From Bacteroidales bacterium (GTDB taxonomy: Bacteria > Bacteroidota > Bacteroidia > Bacteroidales > UBA12077): a stretch of DNA of 64,000 bases. The notes beneath the pieces were generated by a model, which was not told the DNA's origin, searched no databases, and worked only from the letters and a program-made list of their open reading frames with translations. A program made the translations under genes and the position numbers. Location of the stretch: the NCBI GenBank assembly GCA_013138975.1, contig WTBR01000068.1, positions 44,019 through 108,018 on the forward strand. The letters are read 5' to 3'. Below are positions 53,715-62,132 of the stretch, piece after piece; within the stretch, counting starts at the first letter, position 1, and each line of letters opens with the position of its first letter.

Positions 53715-54137
53715 ATGAAAACTTCACTTAATGTAAATTGGATAAATGGAATGGCTTTTGAAAGCGACGTAAATGGTCACAAAATTACAATAGATGCTAT
53801 GGAATCTGTTGGTGGTGCTGACAAAGGTCCAAGACCAAAACCATTAATGCTATTATCTTTAGCAGGCTGTACAGGAATGGATGTAGTTTCAATATTAAAA
53901 AAAATGAAAGTTGATTTTGATGATTTTGCGATTGAAATCGAGTCAGAAATGACAGAAGAGCATCCAAAGCATTATAATAAAATAAAAGTTATATATAAAT
54001 TTTGGGGTAAGGATTTACCTATTGATAAAATACAAAGAGCCGTTAGTTTATCAGACGAAAATTATTGTGGAGTAAGCGCAGTTTATAAAAAGGCAATAGA
54101 AATGTCCTACGAAATAAGATTAAACCCGGAGAAATAA
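53715..54137 (+). CDS. OsmC/Ohr-family protein
   Basis: A 140-residue OsmC-fold protein, a family that reduces organic hydroperoxides with a cysteine pair. The two conserved cysteines are C52 (LAGCTGMD) and C118 (ENYCGVSAV). The protein is closer to the YhfA-like branch than to Ohr, judged from the SLAGCTGMDV motif. It is a single-gene unit between a divergent crp-like gene and a terminator. Confidence 0.9.
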   Translation: MKTSLNVNWINGMAFESDVNGHKITIDAMESVGGADKGPRPKPLMLLSLAGCTGMDVVSILKKMKVDFDDFAIEIESEMTEEHPKHYNKIKVIYKFWGKDLPIDKIQRAVSLSDENYCGVSAVYKKAIEMSYEIRLNPEK

Positions 54138-54154
54138 TTTAAAAATAATGTAAA

Positions 54155-54190
54155 AGAAAGCCCGGCTAAATTTTTAGCCGGGCTTTTATA
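54155..54190. terminator. Bidirectional terminator between osmC-like and pheS
   Basis: AAAGCCCGGCTAAA and TTTAGCCGGGCTTT form a long perfect stem, flanked by A on the left and T on the right. It lies between two convergent genes and can serve both. Confidence 0.93.
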
Positions 54191-54204
54191 TTTAAAGAGT
54201 AAAA

Positions 54205-55224
54205 TTATAAAGCCGATTTAAATTGATTTAAAAATCGCACATCGTTCTCAAAATAAAGGCGAAGATCTTTAACTCCATACTTAAGCATTGTTATTCGCTC
54301 AATTCCCATACCGAATGCAAAACCAGTATATTTTTTACTGTCAATACCACTGCTTTCCAATACATTAGGATCAACCATTCCACAACCAAGAATTTCTAAC
54401 CAACCCGTATATTTACATACATTGCAACCTTTACCACCACAAATATTACAAGCTACATCCATTTCAGCTGACGGTTCAGTAAAAGGGAAGTACGAAGGAC
54501 GTAAACGAATTTCTGTTTTTTCACCAAACATTTCTTTAGCAAAGTAAAGAAGAGTTTGTTTAAGATCAGCAAAAGAAACATTTTCATCAATATATAATCC
54601 TTCAACCTGATGAAAAATACAATGAGCACGAGCGCTTATAGCTTCGTTTCTAAAAACACGACCAGGTGAGATTGTGCGAATAGGAGGTGTAGAATTTTCC
54701 ATAACACGTGCTTGAACCGACGATGTATGGGTTCGCAATAATATATCAGGATTAGTTTCAATAAAAAAAGTGTCTTGCATATCTCGTGCAGGATGTTCTT
54801 CAGGAAAATTCAAGGCTGAGAATACATGCCAATCATCTTCAATTTCTGGCCCTTCGGAAACGGTAAAACCTAATCGTTTAAAAATATCATTAATTTCATT
54901 TCGCACTATTGATATCGGATGACGAGTTCCTAATTTTAAAGAATCGCCAGGTAAGCTCATATCAATACCAGAACTTGTATCTGTTTTATCTTCTAGATTT
55001 TCTTTTAACGAACTTATTTTTTCTTGAATTGAAATCTTAAGTTCATTTAATTTTTGTCCAACATCTTTTTTGTTTTCACGTGGAACATTTTTGAATTCAG
55101 AGAAAAGATCATTTACCAATCCCTTCTTTCCCATATATTTAATTCGAAATGATTCTATTTCATCTAATGTTGATGCAACAAATTCTTTCGTATCCTCTAA
55201 ATATTGATTAATCTTTTCTATCAT
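54205..55224 (-). CDS. pheS: Phenylalanyl-tRNA synthetase alpha subunit
   Basis: A 339-residue class II synthetase subunit. An N-terminal coiled coil (1-90) binds tRNA; the core carries motif 2 GRVFRNEAISARAHCIFHQVEGL (about 186-208, interrupted here for length) and motif 3 GFAFGMGIERITMLKYG. A cysteine-rich CNICGGKGCNVC segment followed by TGWLEILGCGMV is the usual PheS insertion. pheT is not adjacent. The cyclophilin gene lies 12 bases upstream on the same strand. Confidence 0.96.
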   Translation of the reverse strand: MIEKINQYLEDTKEFVASTLDEIESFRIKYMGKKGLVNDLFSEFKNVPRENKKDVGQKLNELKISIQEKISSLKENLEDKTDTSSGIDMSLPGDSLKLGTRHPISIVRNEINDIFKRLGFTVSEGPEIEDDWHVFSALNFPEEHPARDMQDTFFIETNPDILLRTHTSSVQARVMENSTPPIRTISPGRVFRNEAISARAHCIFHQVEGLYIDENVSFADLKQTLLYFAKEMFGEKTEIRLRPSYFPFTEPSAEMDVACNICGGKGCNVCKYTGWLEILGCGMVDPNVLESSGIDSKKYTGFAFGMGIERITMLKYGVKDLRLYFENDVRFLNQFKSAL

Positions 55225-55236
55225 GATTTTAATAAG

Positions 55237-56049
55237 TTACAACTTTTTTATTTTCATTTTAATATCTTTCAACGGTCTGTTTCTTTCATCATTTTCAACA
55301 GCAGCAATTTTATCAATTACTTCTAATCCTTCAACTATTTCGCCAAAAACGGTGTATGCATTGTCTAAATGAGGAGTGCCTCCAATAGTTCTATATACAC
55401 TTAATTTATTTTCAGGGATTTTATATAATCCTTGAGATTTAATTTCTTCTTCAGCCTTTTTACGTGCGTTGGGAACAAAAATTTCATAATCAATTGTTCC
55501 GCCTGTATTAAAGGCTTCGTTTTTATTTTCTTCAATATATTTGGTTACTAGGTTATTATGTATTGAAGAATTAATTCTATCTTCTACTTTTTTAACAGCT
55601 TCATCGTCATAAACAAAACCTTGTACAATATAAAATTGAGAACCTGATGAACGCATTTCAGGATTTGTATTGTCACCTTGTCGAGCTGCTGCAATAGCAC
55701 CTTTTCTATGAAATAGTGAATCTACAAATTCTGCGGGAATAGTATAATCAGGACCACCATTACCTAGTGCTATTCCTGCTTCTGCATTTTGCGAATTGGG
55801 ATCACCACCCTGTATCATAAAACCATCAATAACTCTATGAAAAAGTAAATCATTAAAATAACCTTGTTCGATAAGTTTTATAAAATTTTCTTTATGCAGT
55901 GGAGTGGCATCATATAATTTAAATACCATATCACCGTAATCAGTTTCTATCTTGTAAAGTTGATCTTCTTTTTTCTTTTTTGATTCATCAACCTGGCAAG
56001 AAAAAATTAATAACGAAAATGCTATAAATAATAAAGTAATTTTTTTCAT
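55237..56049 (-). CDS. Cyclophilin-type peptidyl-prolyl isomerase lipoprotein
   Basis: A 270-residue protein with a lipoprotein signal (MKKITLLFIAFSLLIFSC) and a cyclophilin domain (about 30-265). HRVIDGFMIQGGDP, GSQFYIVQG and a late TVFGEIVEGLEVID segment are the family's conserved parts. A longer insertion around 130-185 separates the last strands. It would catalyse proline isomerisation in the periplasm. A TATTTTTG -7-like element lies upstream (56074-56081, minus strand). Confidence 0.92.
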   Translation of the reverse strand: MKKITLLFIAFSLLIFSCQVDESKKKKEDQLYKIETDYGDMVFKLYDATPLHKENFIKLIEQGYFNDLLFHRVIDGFMIQGGDPNSQNAEAGIALGNGGPDYTIPAEFVDSLFHRKGAIAAARQGDNTNPEMRSSGSQFYIVQGFVYDDEAVKKVEDRINSSIHNNLVTKYIEENKNEAFNTGGTIDYEIFVPNARKKAEEEIKSQGLYKIPENKLSVYRTIGGTPHLDNAYTVFGEIVEGLEVIDKIAAVENDERNRPLKDIKMKIKKL

Positions 56050-56223
56050 GATTTTTAATTTTTATTTAATCAACAAAAATAGAAACAATTACGAATTAAT
56101 TAAAATACTATCAGATTTATTTAATCTAAGTATACTGTTAATATATAAAATTGCAAATATTATGATAATAAGAATAAGAAGTTTTACTTTGTAATTGGTA
56201 TAAAATATAATTTAAGTAAGGAT

Positions 56224-57687
56224 TTGAGTCAGATTAAAAAACTCGCCGGACAAACCGTAATTTACGGTTTGAGTACAATGGTTGGAAGGTTTTTGAATTA
56301 TTTATTAATTATAATTCATACGCCCGCTCTGAAACCGTTCCTATATGGTAAATTAACTTTTTTTTATAGTAACACAGCTATTTTCCTTGCATTACTAACT
56401 TTTGGAATGGAAACTGGATTTTTCCGATTCGCAAGCAAAAAAGATGAAGATTATAATAAAGTTCTTGGAACAAGTCTTTTTACAATTATAGCTACTAGTA
56501 CCATTTTTATACTAAGTTCCTTTATATTAAGAAATCAGTGGCAGAGTTATTTCGAGATTGATAGTTATAGGTTAGTTATATATTTTGTTTTAATTCTTTC
56601 CTTCGATGTACTAAGTGCAATTCCTTTTGCAAAATTGCGAATCGATGAACGACCTATAAAGTTTATGTTCATTAAGTTAGCGGGTATAGCTGTAAATATT
56701 TTTATTAATGTTTTTTACTTGGTTTTATGCAGGAATCTTTACGAAGCAGGAAGCGAGAGCTTTTTTGCGAGTATCTATAATCCCGAATATGCTTTGGATT
56801 ATGTTCTTATTGCAAACTTGGTTGGTAGCGGAATAACATTGTTAATATTGCTTCCGGAAATATTAAAAGTAAAACCACAGTTAGATTTTTCATTATTAAA
56901 ACGCCTATTAAAATATTCATTTCCAATTTTATTAATAGGTTTAGCAGGCCAGCTGAACGATCAAATCGGCAACATACTTATTCCAAAGTTGATTAATGAT
57001 CCAAATCCTATGTCACAGTTAGGAATTTATGGAGCGAATTTTAAGCTTTCGGTTTTAATGGTTTTGTTTATTCAGATGTTTCGATATGCGGCAGAGCCGT
57101 TTTTCTTTAAAAATTCGGAGAGTTCAGAGGCAAAAAAACTGTACGCTGATGTAATGAATTATTTTATAATCTTCGGCTTAATAATATTTTTAGGAGTTGT
57201 CTTTTATATAGATATTTTAAAATACTTTATCGACAAAGACTTTTGGCCAGGATTACATGTTGTACCAATTCTTCTTGTGGCAAAATTGTTATTTGGCATT
57301 TTGTTTAGCTTATCAATATGGTATAAGGTTACAGATAAAACTAAATATGGCATATTGATTGCCGGAATTGGTGCCATAATTACGGTAATTCTAAATATTG
57401 TTCTGTTACCTCGAATAGGATATGTAGGTTCGGCAATTGCGAGTTTATTAAGTTATGCCATAATGCTAGGTGTATCATATTATTTAAGTACTAGGCACTA
57501 TTTTATTAAATATGATTTCAAAAAAATATCCTTTTATTTAATTCTGGCATTTGCCTTGTTTGGAATAAATCGAATTATACGAATAGAAAATCAAGTTATA
57601 TTTCTAATCATTAATACTTTTATGTTATTAACTTTTGTGGGAATCGCATTTTATAAAGAAAAAAAACATTTTAGAAATGAAAATTAA
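56224..57687 (+). CDS. MOP-superfamily polysaccharide flippase-like protein
   Basis: A 487-residue membrane protein with about 14 hydrophobic segments, of the Wzx/MurJ-like class. It begins [22 protein letters not shown], which is typical of the branch conserved in Bacteroidetes next to dut. The start is a TTG at 56224, preceded by a good Shine-Dalgarno-like TAAGGA; no ATG occurs before the first helix. It is a second, non-capsule flippase in this window and may serve a core envelope lipid. dut begins ten bases before its stop. Confidence 0.88.
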   Translation: MSQIKKLAGQTVIYGLSTMVGRFLNYLLIIIHTPALKPFLYGKLTFFYSNTAIFLALLTFGMETGFFRFASKKDEDYNKVLGTSLFTIIATSTIFILSSFILRNQWQSYFEIDSYRLVIYFVLILSFDVLSAIPFAKLRIDERPIKFMFIKLAGIAVNIFINVFYLVLCRNLYEAGSESFFASIYNPEYALDYVLIANLVGSGITLLILLPEILKVKPQLDFSLLKRLLKYSFPILLIGLAGQLNDQIGNILIPKLINDPNPMSQLGIYGANFKLSVLMVLFIQMFRYAAEPFFFKNSESSEAKKLYADVMNYFIIFGLIIFLGVVFYIDILKYFIDKDFWPGLHVVPILLVAKLLFGILFSLSIWYKVTDKTKYGILIAGIGAIITVILNIVLLPRIGYVGSAIASLLSYAIMLGVSYYLSTRHYFIKYDFKKISFYLILAFALFGINRIIRIENQVIFLIINTFMLLTFVGIAFYKEKKHFRNEN

Positions 57688-58111
57688 TATTGTAAACAAA
57701 TCTAATAATCCTATACCGGGTTATAGTACCGATCATTCAGCAGGAATGGATTTAAGAGCTAACTTAACAGAAGCCAAAACCTTAAAAACACTTGAGCGGA
57801 TATTGATTCCGACAGGATTATTTATTGAGTTACCGGTGGGTTACGAAGCTCAAGTACGTCCAAGAAGTGGATTAGCTTTAAAAAAAGGATTATCGGTGTT
57901 AAATACTCCGGGAACAATTGATGCCGATTATAGAGGAGAAATAGGAGTAATATTGATTAATTTATCAAATGAGGAAGTTACTATTGAAAATGGAGAACGC
58001 ATTTGTCAAATGGTAATCGCTAAACATGAGCAGGCCGAATTAATTCAAGTAGAAGTATTGAATGAAACCGATCGGGGAGCAGGTGGTTTTGGTAGTACCG
58101 GAGTAAAATAG
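57677..58111 (+). CDS. dut: Deoxyuridine 5'-triphosphate nucleotidohydrolase
   Basis: A trimeric dUTPase of 144 residues that removes dUTP and supplies dUMP. All five motifs are visible: [16 protein letters not shown], a [10 protein letters not shown] loop, RICQMVI and the C-terminal [11 protein letters not shown] longer frame opens at 57635, but its first 14 residues are the end of the flippase read in another frame. The ATG at 57677 gives the usual family start KINIVNKSN. Confidence 0.96.
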   Translation: MKINIVNKSNNPIPGYSTDHSAGMDLRANLTEAKTLKTLERILIPTGLFIELPVGYEAQVRPRSGLALKKGLSVLNTPGTIDADYRGEIGVILINLSNEEVTIENGERICQMVIAKHEQAELIQVEVLNETDRGAGGFGSTGVK

Positions 58112-58200
58112 ATTTCTTAATAAATGTTAAAAATTGCAATTTGTAAACTTAACGCAGGTTTTTTGTGTTATGTTTATAATTGTAAAAAATTTATATAGAT

Positions 58201-59934
58201 ATGAGGATAAAAGTGGTATTTGTAATTGTAATAGCTTTTTTAAGTATTACATCGTGCAGTGGACAGAGGAATATTAAGAAATCTAAGGTTAAAATTAAGA
58301 ACGAACTTAGCAAGGATAACGAACAGCAATATTACTATTACTTTCTTGAGGCAAATCGCAAAAAAGTTTTAGGTGATTTAAATGGAGCATTAGCATTATA
58401 TTATCAATGTTTAGAGTTGGATCCCAATGCTGATGCTGTTATGGCAGAAATTTCTAAAATCAACGAAATAATTCAAAATTTTGAGACTGCCATAAAATAC
58501 GCAGAACAAGCAACCGAAACTGATCCTGAAAATAAATGGTATAAAGTAAATTTGGGTAAATTATATATAATTACTAAAGAGTACGAAAAAGCGATAAAAA
58601 CATACGAACAACTATATTTAATTAATAACACAGATTTAGAAATACCATATAATTTAGCCGCTTTATATGAGCATATTGGAAATTTTAAGCGTGCAATAGG
58701 ATTATACAATGATATTGAAAAAAGTAGTGGTGTAAATGAAAATTTAACCATGGCTAAGCAACAGCTATATTTAAAAATTGGAAACAAAACAAAAGCTTAT
58801 GATGAGATTGATAAGCTCATTCTTCATTATCCAAACGTACCAAAATACTATGGGATAAAAGCTGAGATGTACACAAATGATAATTTATTTATTAAGGCAA
58901 AAGAAAATTACGATAAATTATTTAAATTAGATAGTACAAATGCCTTGGGTTTAATGTCTATAGTTGATTTTTACAGAAAAAAAATGGACTACGATAATAC
59001 TTTTAAAACCATTAAAAAAGTAATTTATCATGAGGGAATAGAAGTTAATCAGAAAATTTTAATCTTCGTTTCATTATTAAATACACAAAGCGAGTTTACT
59101 ATTTATAACCAACAGATAATTGAAAATTTATTATTACTAAAAAAGATTTATCCGGACGTTCAGGATGTTTATACTATACACGCCGAATATTTAATAAAAT
59201 CAAATTTGTTAGATGAAGCTAAAACAGAGATGGAATATATCTTAGATAACTTTACCGGTAATGTAGTTATTTGGGAGCAACTTTTATCAATATATAGTTT
59301 TAGTGGTAACTTTGATCAATTATATACCAAATCTATTGAAGCTATAGATAGTTTTCCGCAGCATGCCTTGTTTTATCTTTTTAATGGCGTTTCGGCAAAT
59401 CAAATAAACAAACCTGAAGAAGCGGTTGAAATTTTAAACAAAGGTTTAAAATGGATTGAAAACCAACCGGATTTGGAGATAGATTTTTACACTAATTTAG
59501 GAGAAGCATATCATAATAAAAAAGAATATAAGCAATCGGATTACTTTTTTGAATTAGTATTAAAAAAGGAACCGGAAAATATTTATGTAATTAATAATTA
59601 TAGCTATTACCTTTCTGTAAGAGAAGAAAAACTCGAATATGCTGAAAGTTTAAGTAAGAAAACAATAATTATTGAGCCAAATAATGACACTTACCTTGAT
59701 ACTTATGCTTGGATATTATTTAAATTAGAAAAATATCAGGATGCATTATATTATATAAAAAAGGCATTTGAGCATGGAGGAGCTCAAAGTGAAGTTATAG
59801 TTGAACACTACGGTGATATTCAATTTATGGTTGGGAATAAAGAAACCGCTTTGGAATTATGGAAATTATCAAATGAAATGGGTAATAAGAACAAATATTT
59901 AATAAAGAAGATTGAAACTAAATCAATATTTTAA
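58201..59934 (+). CDS. TPR-repeat lipoprotein
   Basis: A 577-residue protein with a lipoprotein signal (MRIKVVFVIVIAFLSITSC) and at least ten tetratricopeptide repeats, easiest to see at residues 40-75 (YYFLEANRKKVLGDLNGALALYYQ), 95-150 and 430-530. It would act as an interaction scaffold, anchored by lipid. It lies between dut and the EnvC-like gene, an order seen in many Bacteroidetes, and its link to cell-wall processes is inferred from that. Confidence 0.88.
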   Translation: MRIKVVFVIVIAFLSITSCSGQRNIKKSKVKIKNELSKDNEQQYYYYFLEANRKKVLGDLNGALALYYQCLELDPNADAVMAEISKINEIIQNFETAIKYAEQATETDPENKWYKVNLGKLYIITKEYEKAIKTYEQLYLINNTDLEIPYNLAALYEHIGNFKRAIGLYNDIEKSSGVNENLTMAKQQLYLKIGNKTKAYDEIDKLILHYPNVPKYYGIKAEMYTNDNLFIKAKENYDKLFKLDSTNALGLMSIVDFYRKKMDYDNTFKTIKKVIYHEGIEVNQKILIFVSLLNTQSEFTIYNQQIIENLLLLKKIYPDVQDVYTIHAEYLIKSNLLDEAKTEMEYILDNFTGNVVIWEQLLSIYSFSGNFDQLYTKSIEAIDSFPQHALFYLFNGVSANQINKPEEAVEILNKGLKWIENQPDLEIDFYTNLGEAYHNKKEYKQSDYFFELVLKKEPENIYVINNYSYYLSVREEKLEYAESLSKKTIIIEPNNDTYLDTYAWILFKLEKYQDALYYIKKAFEHGGAQSEVIVEHYGDIQFMVGNKETALELWKLSNEMGNKNKYLIKKIETKSIF

Positions 59935-59958
59935 CGGTAATATTTATAGCAAAAAGCA

Positions 59959-61152
59959 ATGAAAAAACGATTTTTTAAAAACGCATTTTCGGTAATAATA
60001 ATAATACTTGTATCAAGTAACGTTTTTTCGCAAACCACAGAGGAACTAAACCAAAGACAATTAAAAACACAGGAAAGCATCAACATTACTAATCAATTGT
60101 TAAAACAAACCGAAAAGTCTAAATCTGTTGGATTAAATAAATTGCTAATAATTAAAAAAAGAATCGATTTGCGTGGGAGGTTAATAGAAGAGATAAGCGA
60201 AGAAATTGATTTACTTGAGAAGGAAATAGAAAAAAACAAGGATAATATTACAAAATTTGAATTGGATTTAAAAGATTTAAAAGAGGAGTATGCGCAAATG
60301 ATTTATTTCGCATATAAAAACCGCAATAATTTTGACCGAATGATGTTTATATTGGCCGCTGAAGATTTTAATCAGGCATATAGACGAATGCGTTATTTTA
60401 AGGAATACACAAAGTATAGAAAGAAACAGGCACAGAAAATCGTTGTAACGCAAAAAAACTTGGAGTTTGAAACAGAACAGTTACTGGATAAAAAGAATGA
60501 TAAATTAAGATTACTTTCAAATAAAGAAAAAGAAAAAGCACATTTAAATAATGAAAAGATTAGAGAAAGCAGCGAAATAAATAGATTAAAAAGAAGAGAG
60601 CGTGATTTAAAAAAGCAGATTGAAAGCAAAGAAAAAACAATGAAGCAATTAAAAAATGCAATTGCAGATCTTATTGCACATGAAGCTAAAGGAAATAAAA
60701 CTTTTAAAACTTTAAGCGCAAATGAGGAAATTATTACGCAAAAATTTAAAAGTACAAAAGCAAAACTTAAGTGGCCGGTAGAAAATGGGATTATAATTCA
60801 AGAATTTGGTAAACATCCTCATCCGCTAATAAAAGGTGTAATGATTAACAACGAAGGCATTGATATTGGTACAACAAAAGACTCAAAAGTAAAAACTATT
60901 TTTGAGGGCGAAGTCAAAAAAGTTTTTGCTGTTCCCGGAGCTAATATGGCCGTTATAGTGAGGCACGGACATTTTTTAACCTTGTACTCAAACATTGTTA
61001 ACGTTAGAGTAAAGCAAGGTGATAAAATTGGAAATGATTTTTACATAGGAGATGTATATTATTCGGACAATGATAAAGGATCTATGCTACACTTAAGGAT
61101 TTACGAAGAAACAAAAGTATTAAACCCAAAAAATTGGTTAAGCAGACAGTAA
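59959..61152 (+). CDS. EnvC-like murein hydrolase activator with degenerate LytM (M23) domain
   Basis: A 397-residue protein with a signal peptide (to about residue 25), a long coiled coil (30-240) and a C-terminal M23/LytM-type domain (270-395). Zinc-binding positions of active M23 peptidases are lost: the H-x3-D motif reads N298-E-G-I-D302, and the H-x-H motif reads H378-L-R380. This is the pattern of EnvC/NlpD-type activators, which open amidases rather than cut peptidoglycan themselves. It follows the TPR gene by 24 bases. Confidence 0.9.
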   Translation: MKKRFFKNAFSVIIIILVSSNVFSQTTEELNQRQLKTQESINITNQLLKQTEKSKSVGLNKLLIIKKRIDLRGRLIEEISEEIDLLEKEIEKNKDNITKFELDLKDLKEEYAQMIYFAYKNRNNFDRMMFILAAEDFNQAYRRMRYFKEYTKYRKKQAQKIVVTQKNLEFETEQLLDKKNDKLRLLSNKEKEKAHLNNEKIRESSEINRLKRRERDLKKQIESKEKTMKQLKNAIADLIAHEAKGNKTFKTLSANEEIITQKFKSTKAKLKWPVENGIIIQEFGKHPHPLIKGVMINNEGIDIGTTKDSKVKTIFEGEVKKVFAVPGANMAVIVRHGHFLTLYSNIVNVRVKQGDKIGNDFYIGDVYYSDNDKGSMLHLRIYEETKVLNPKNWLSRQ

Positions 61153-61278
61153 TTATCTCATAAAAACCTTATATTTGAAAAATACAATATTAAAAGTGTA
61201 ACAAATTGTAAATAATTGAGTATAATGCGATAATCGTATTACTTAAAGATATAAAAAGTGCTAAATAGTATAATAACA

Positions 61279-61677
61279 ATGGAAAAAAGCATTTTAATTG
61301 AGTCGAAAATTGAGAACATCAATAAAATCGAAAAGATTATTGATGAAGTTTCAGAAGAGGCTAAAATTAACTCGGAAGTTTATGGTAAAATTTTAATTGC
61401 GACGATTGAAGCAGTTAATAATTCTATTGTGCATGGAAATAGTCAGGATGTATCAAAAAACGTAAAAGTTGAGTTTAAAGTAACAGAAAATTATATTAGC
61501 ATTTTTATCGAAGATGAAGGGCCGGGTTTTAACTTCTATAATGTACCGGATCCAACTATTCCTGAAAATATAGAAAATATTCATGGTAGGGGTGTTTATT
61601 TAATGAAACATCTTGCAGACGATGTGATTTTTCATGGAAAAGGAAATCGCGTTGAAATAAAATTCAACTTAAAATAG
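61279..61677 (+). CDS. RsbW-like anti-sigma/ATP-binding protein (HATPase)
   Basis: A 132-residue single-domain GHKL ATPase. A GTG at 61258 gives seven extra residues, but the ATG at 61279 is the natural start. The N-box EAVNNSIVHGN (around 50), the G1 box EDEGPGFNF and the G2 box GRGVYLMKHLAD are present. It resembles serine-protein kinases of the RsbW/SpoIIAB group, though no anti-anti-sigma partner is adjacent. Three bases separate its stop from ybeY. Confidence 0.88.
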   Translation: MEKSILIESKIENINKIEKIIDEVSEEAKINSEVYGKILIATIEAVNNSIVHGNSQDVSKNVKVEFKVTENYISIFIEDEGPGFNFYNVPDPTIPENIENIHGRGVYLMKHLADDVIFHGKGNRVEIKFNLK

Positions 61678-61679
61678 GA

Positions 61680-62105
61680 ATGCCAACAAAATTCTTCACC
61701 GAAGAAATAAAATTCCAATTAAAAGAGCGAATACGTATTAAAAATTGGATTAATGAATCCATTACTGCAGAGAAATCAGAGCTGGGAATAATTAATTTTA
61801 TCTTTACTTCAGATAATTACCTCTTAGAGATTAACAAGCAATATCTATCTCATAATTACTTTACCGATATAATTACTTTTAATTATTGTGAAGAAAACAC
61901 TATTAATGGGGATATTTATATAAGTATTACTACAGTTAAGAACAATTCAAGGCATTTTAATGTTACCTTCATTGAAGAGTTACATCGAGTAATGATTCAT
62001 GGAATACTTCATCTTATAGGATACGAAGACAAGACTGATGAAGAAAAAGTAAAAATGAGAGAAAAAGAGAACCTTTATTTAGAAAGATTTAAAAAACTTT
62101 CATAA
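61680..62105 (+). CDS. ybeY: rRNA maturation endoribonuclease YbeY
   Basis: A 141-residue UPF0054 metalloprotein that helps process the 16S rRNA 3' end and ribosome quality control. The zinc-binding motif reads H107-G-I-L-H111-L-I-G-Y-E-D117. The usual third histidine (H-G-x-L-H-x5-H) is an aspartate here, a variant I believe is common in Bacteroidetes. The FTDIITF-type motif (FTDIITFNY, about 61-69) is also conserved. Confidence 0.92.
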   Translation: MPTKFFTEEIKFQLKERIRIKNWINESITAEKSELGIINFIFTSDNYLLEINKQYLSHNYFTDIITFNYCEENTINGDIYISITTVKNNSRHFNVTFIEELHRVMIHGILHLIGYEDKTDEEKVKMREKENLYLERFKKLS

Positions 62106-62132
62106 TTTTCCAAAAAATTCAAAATAGTAGAT

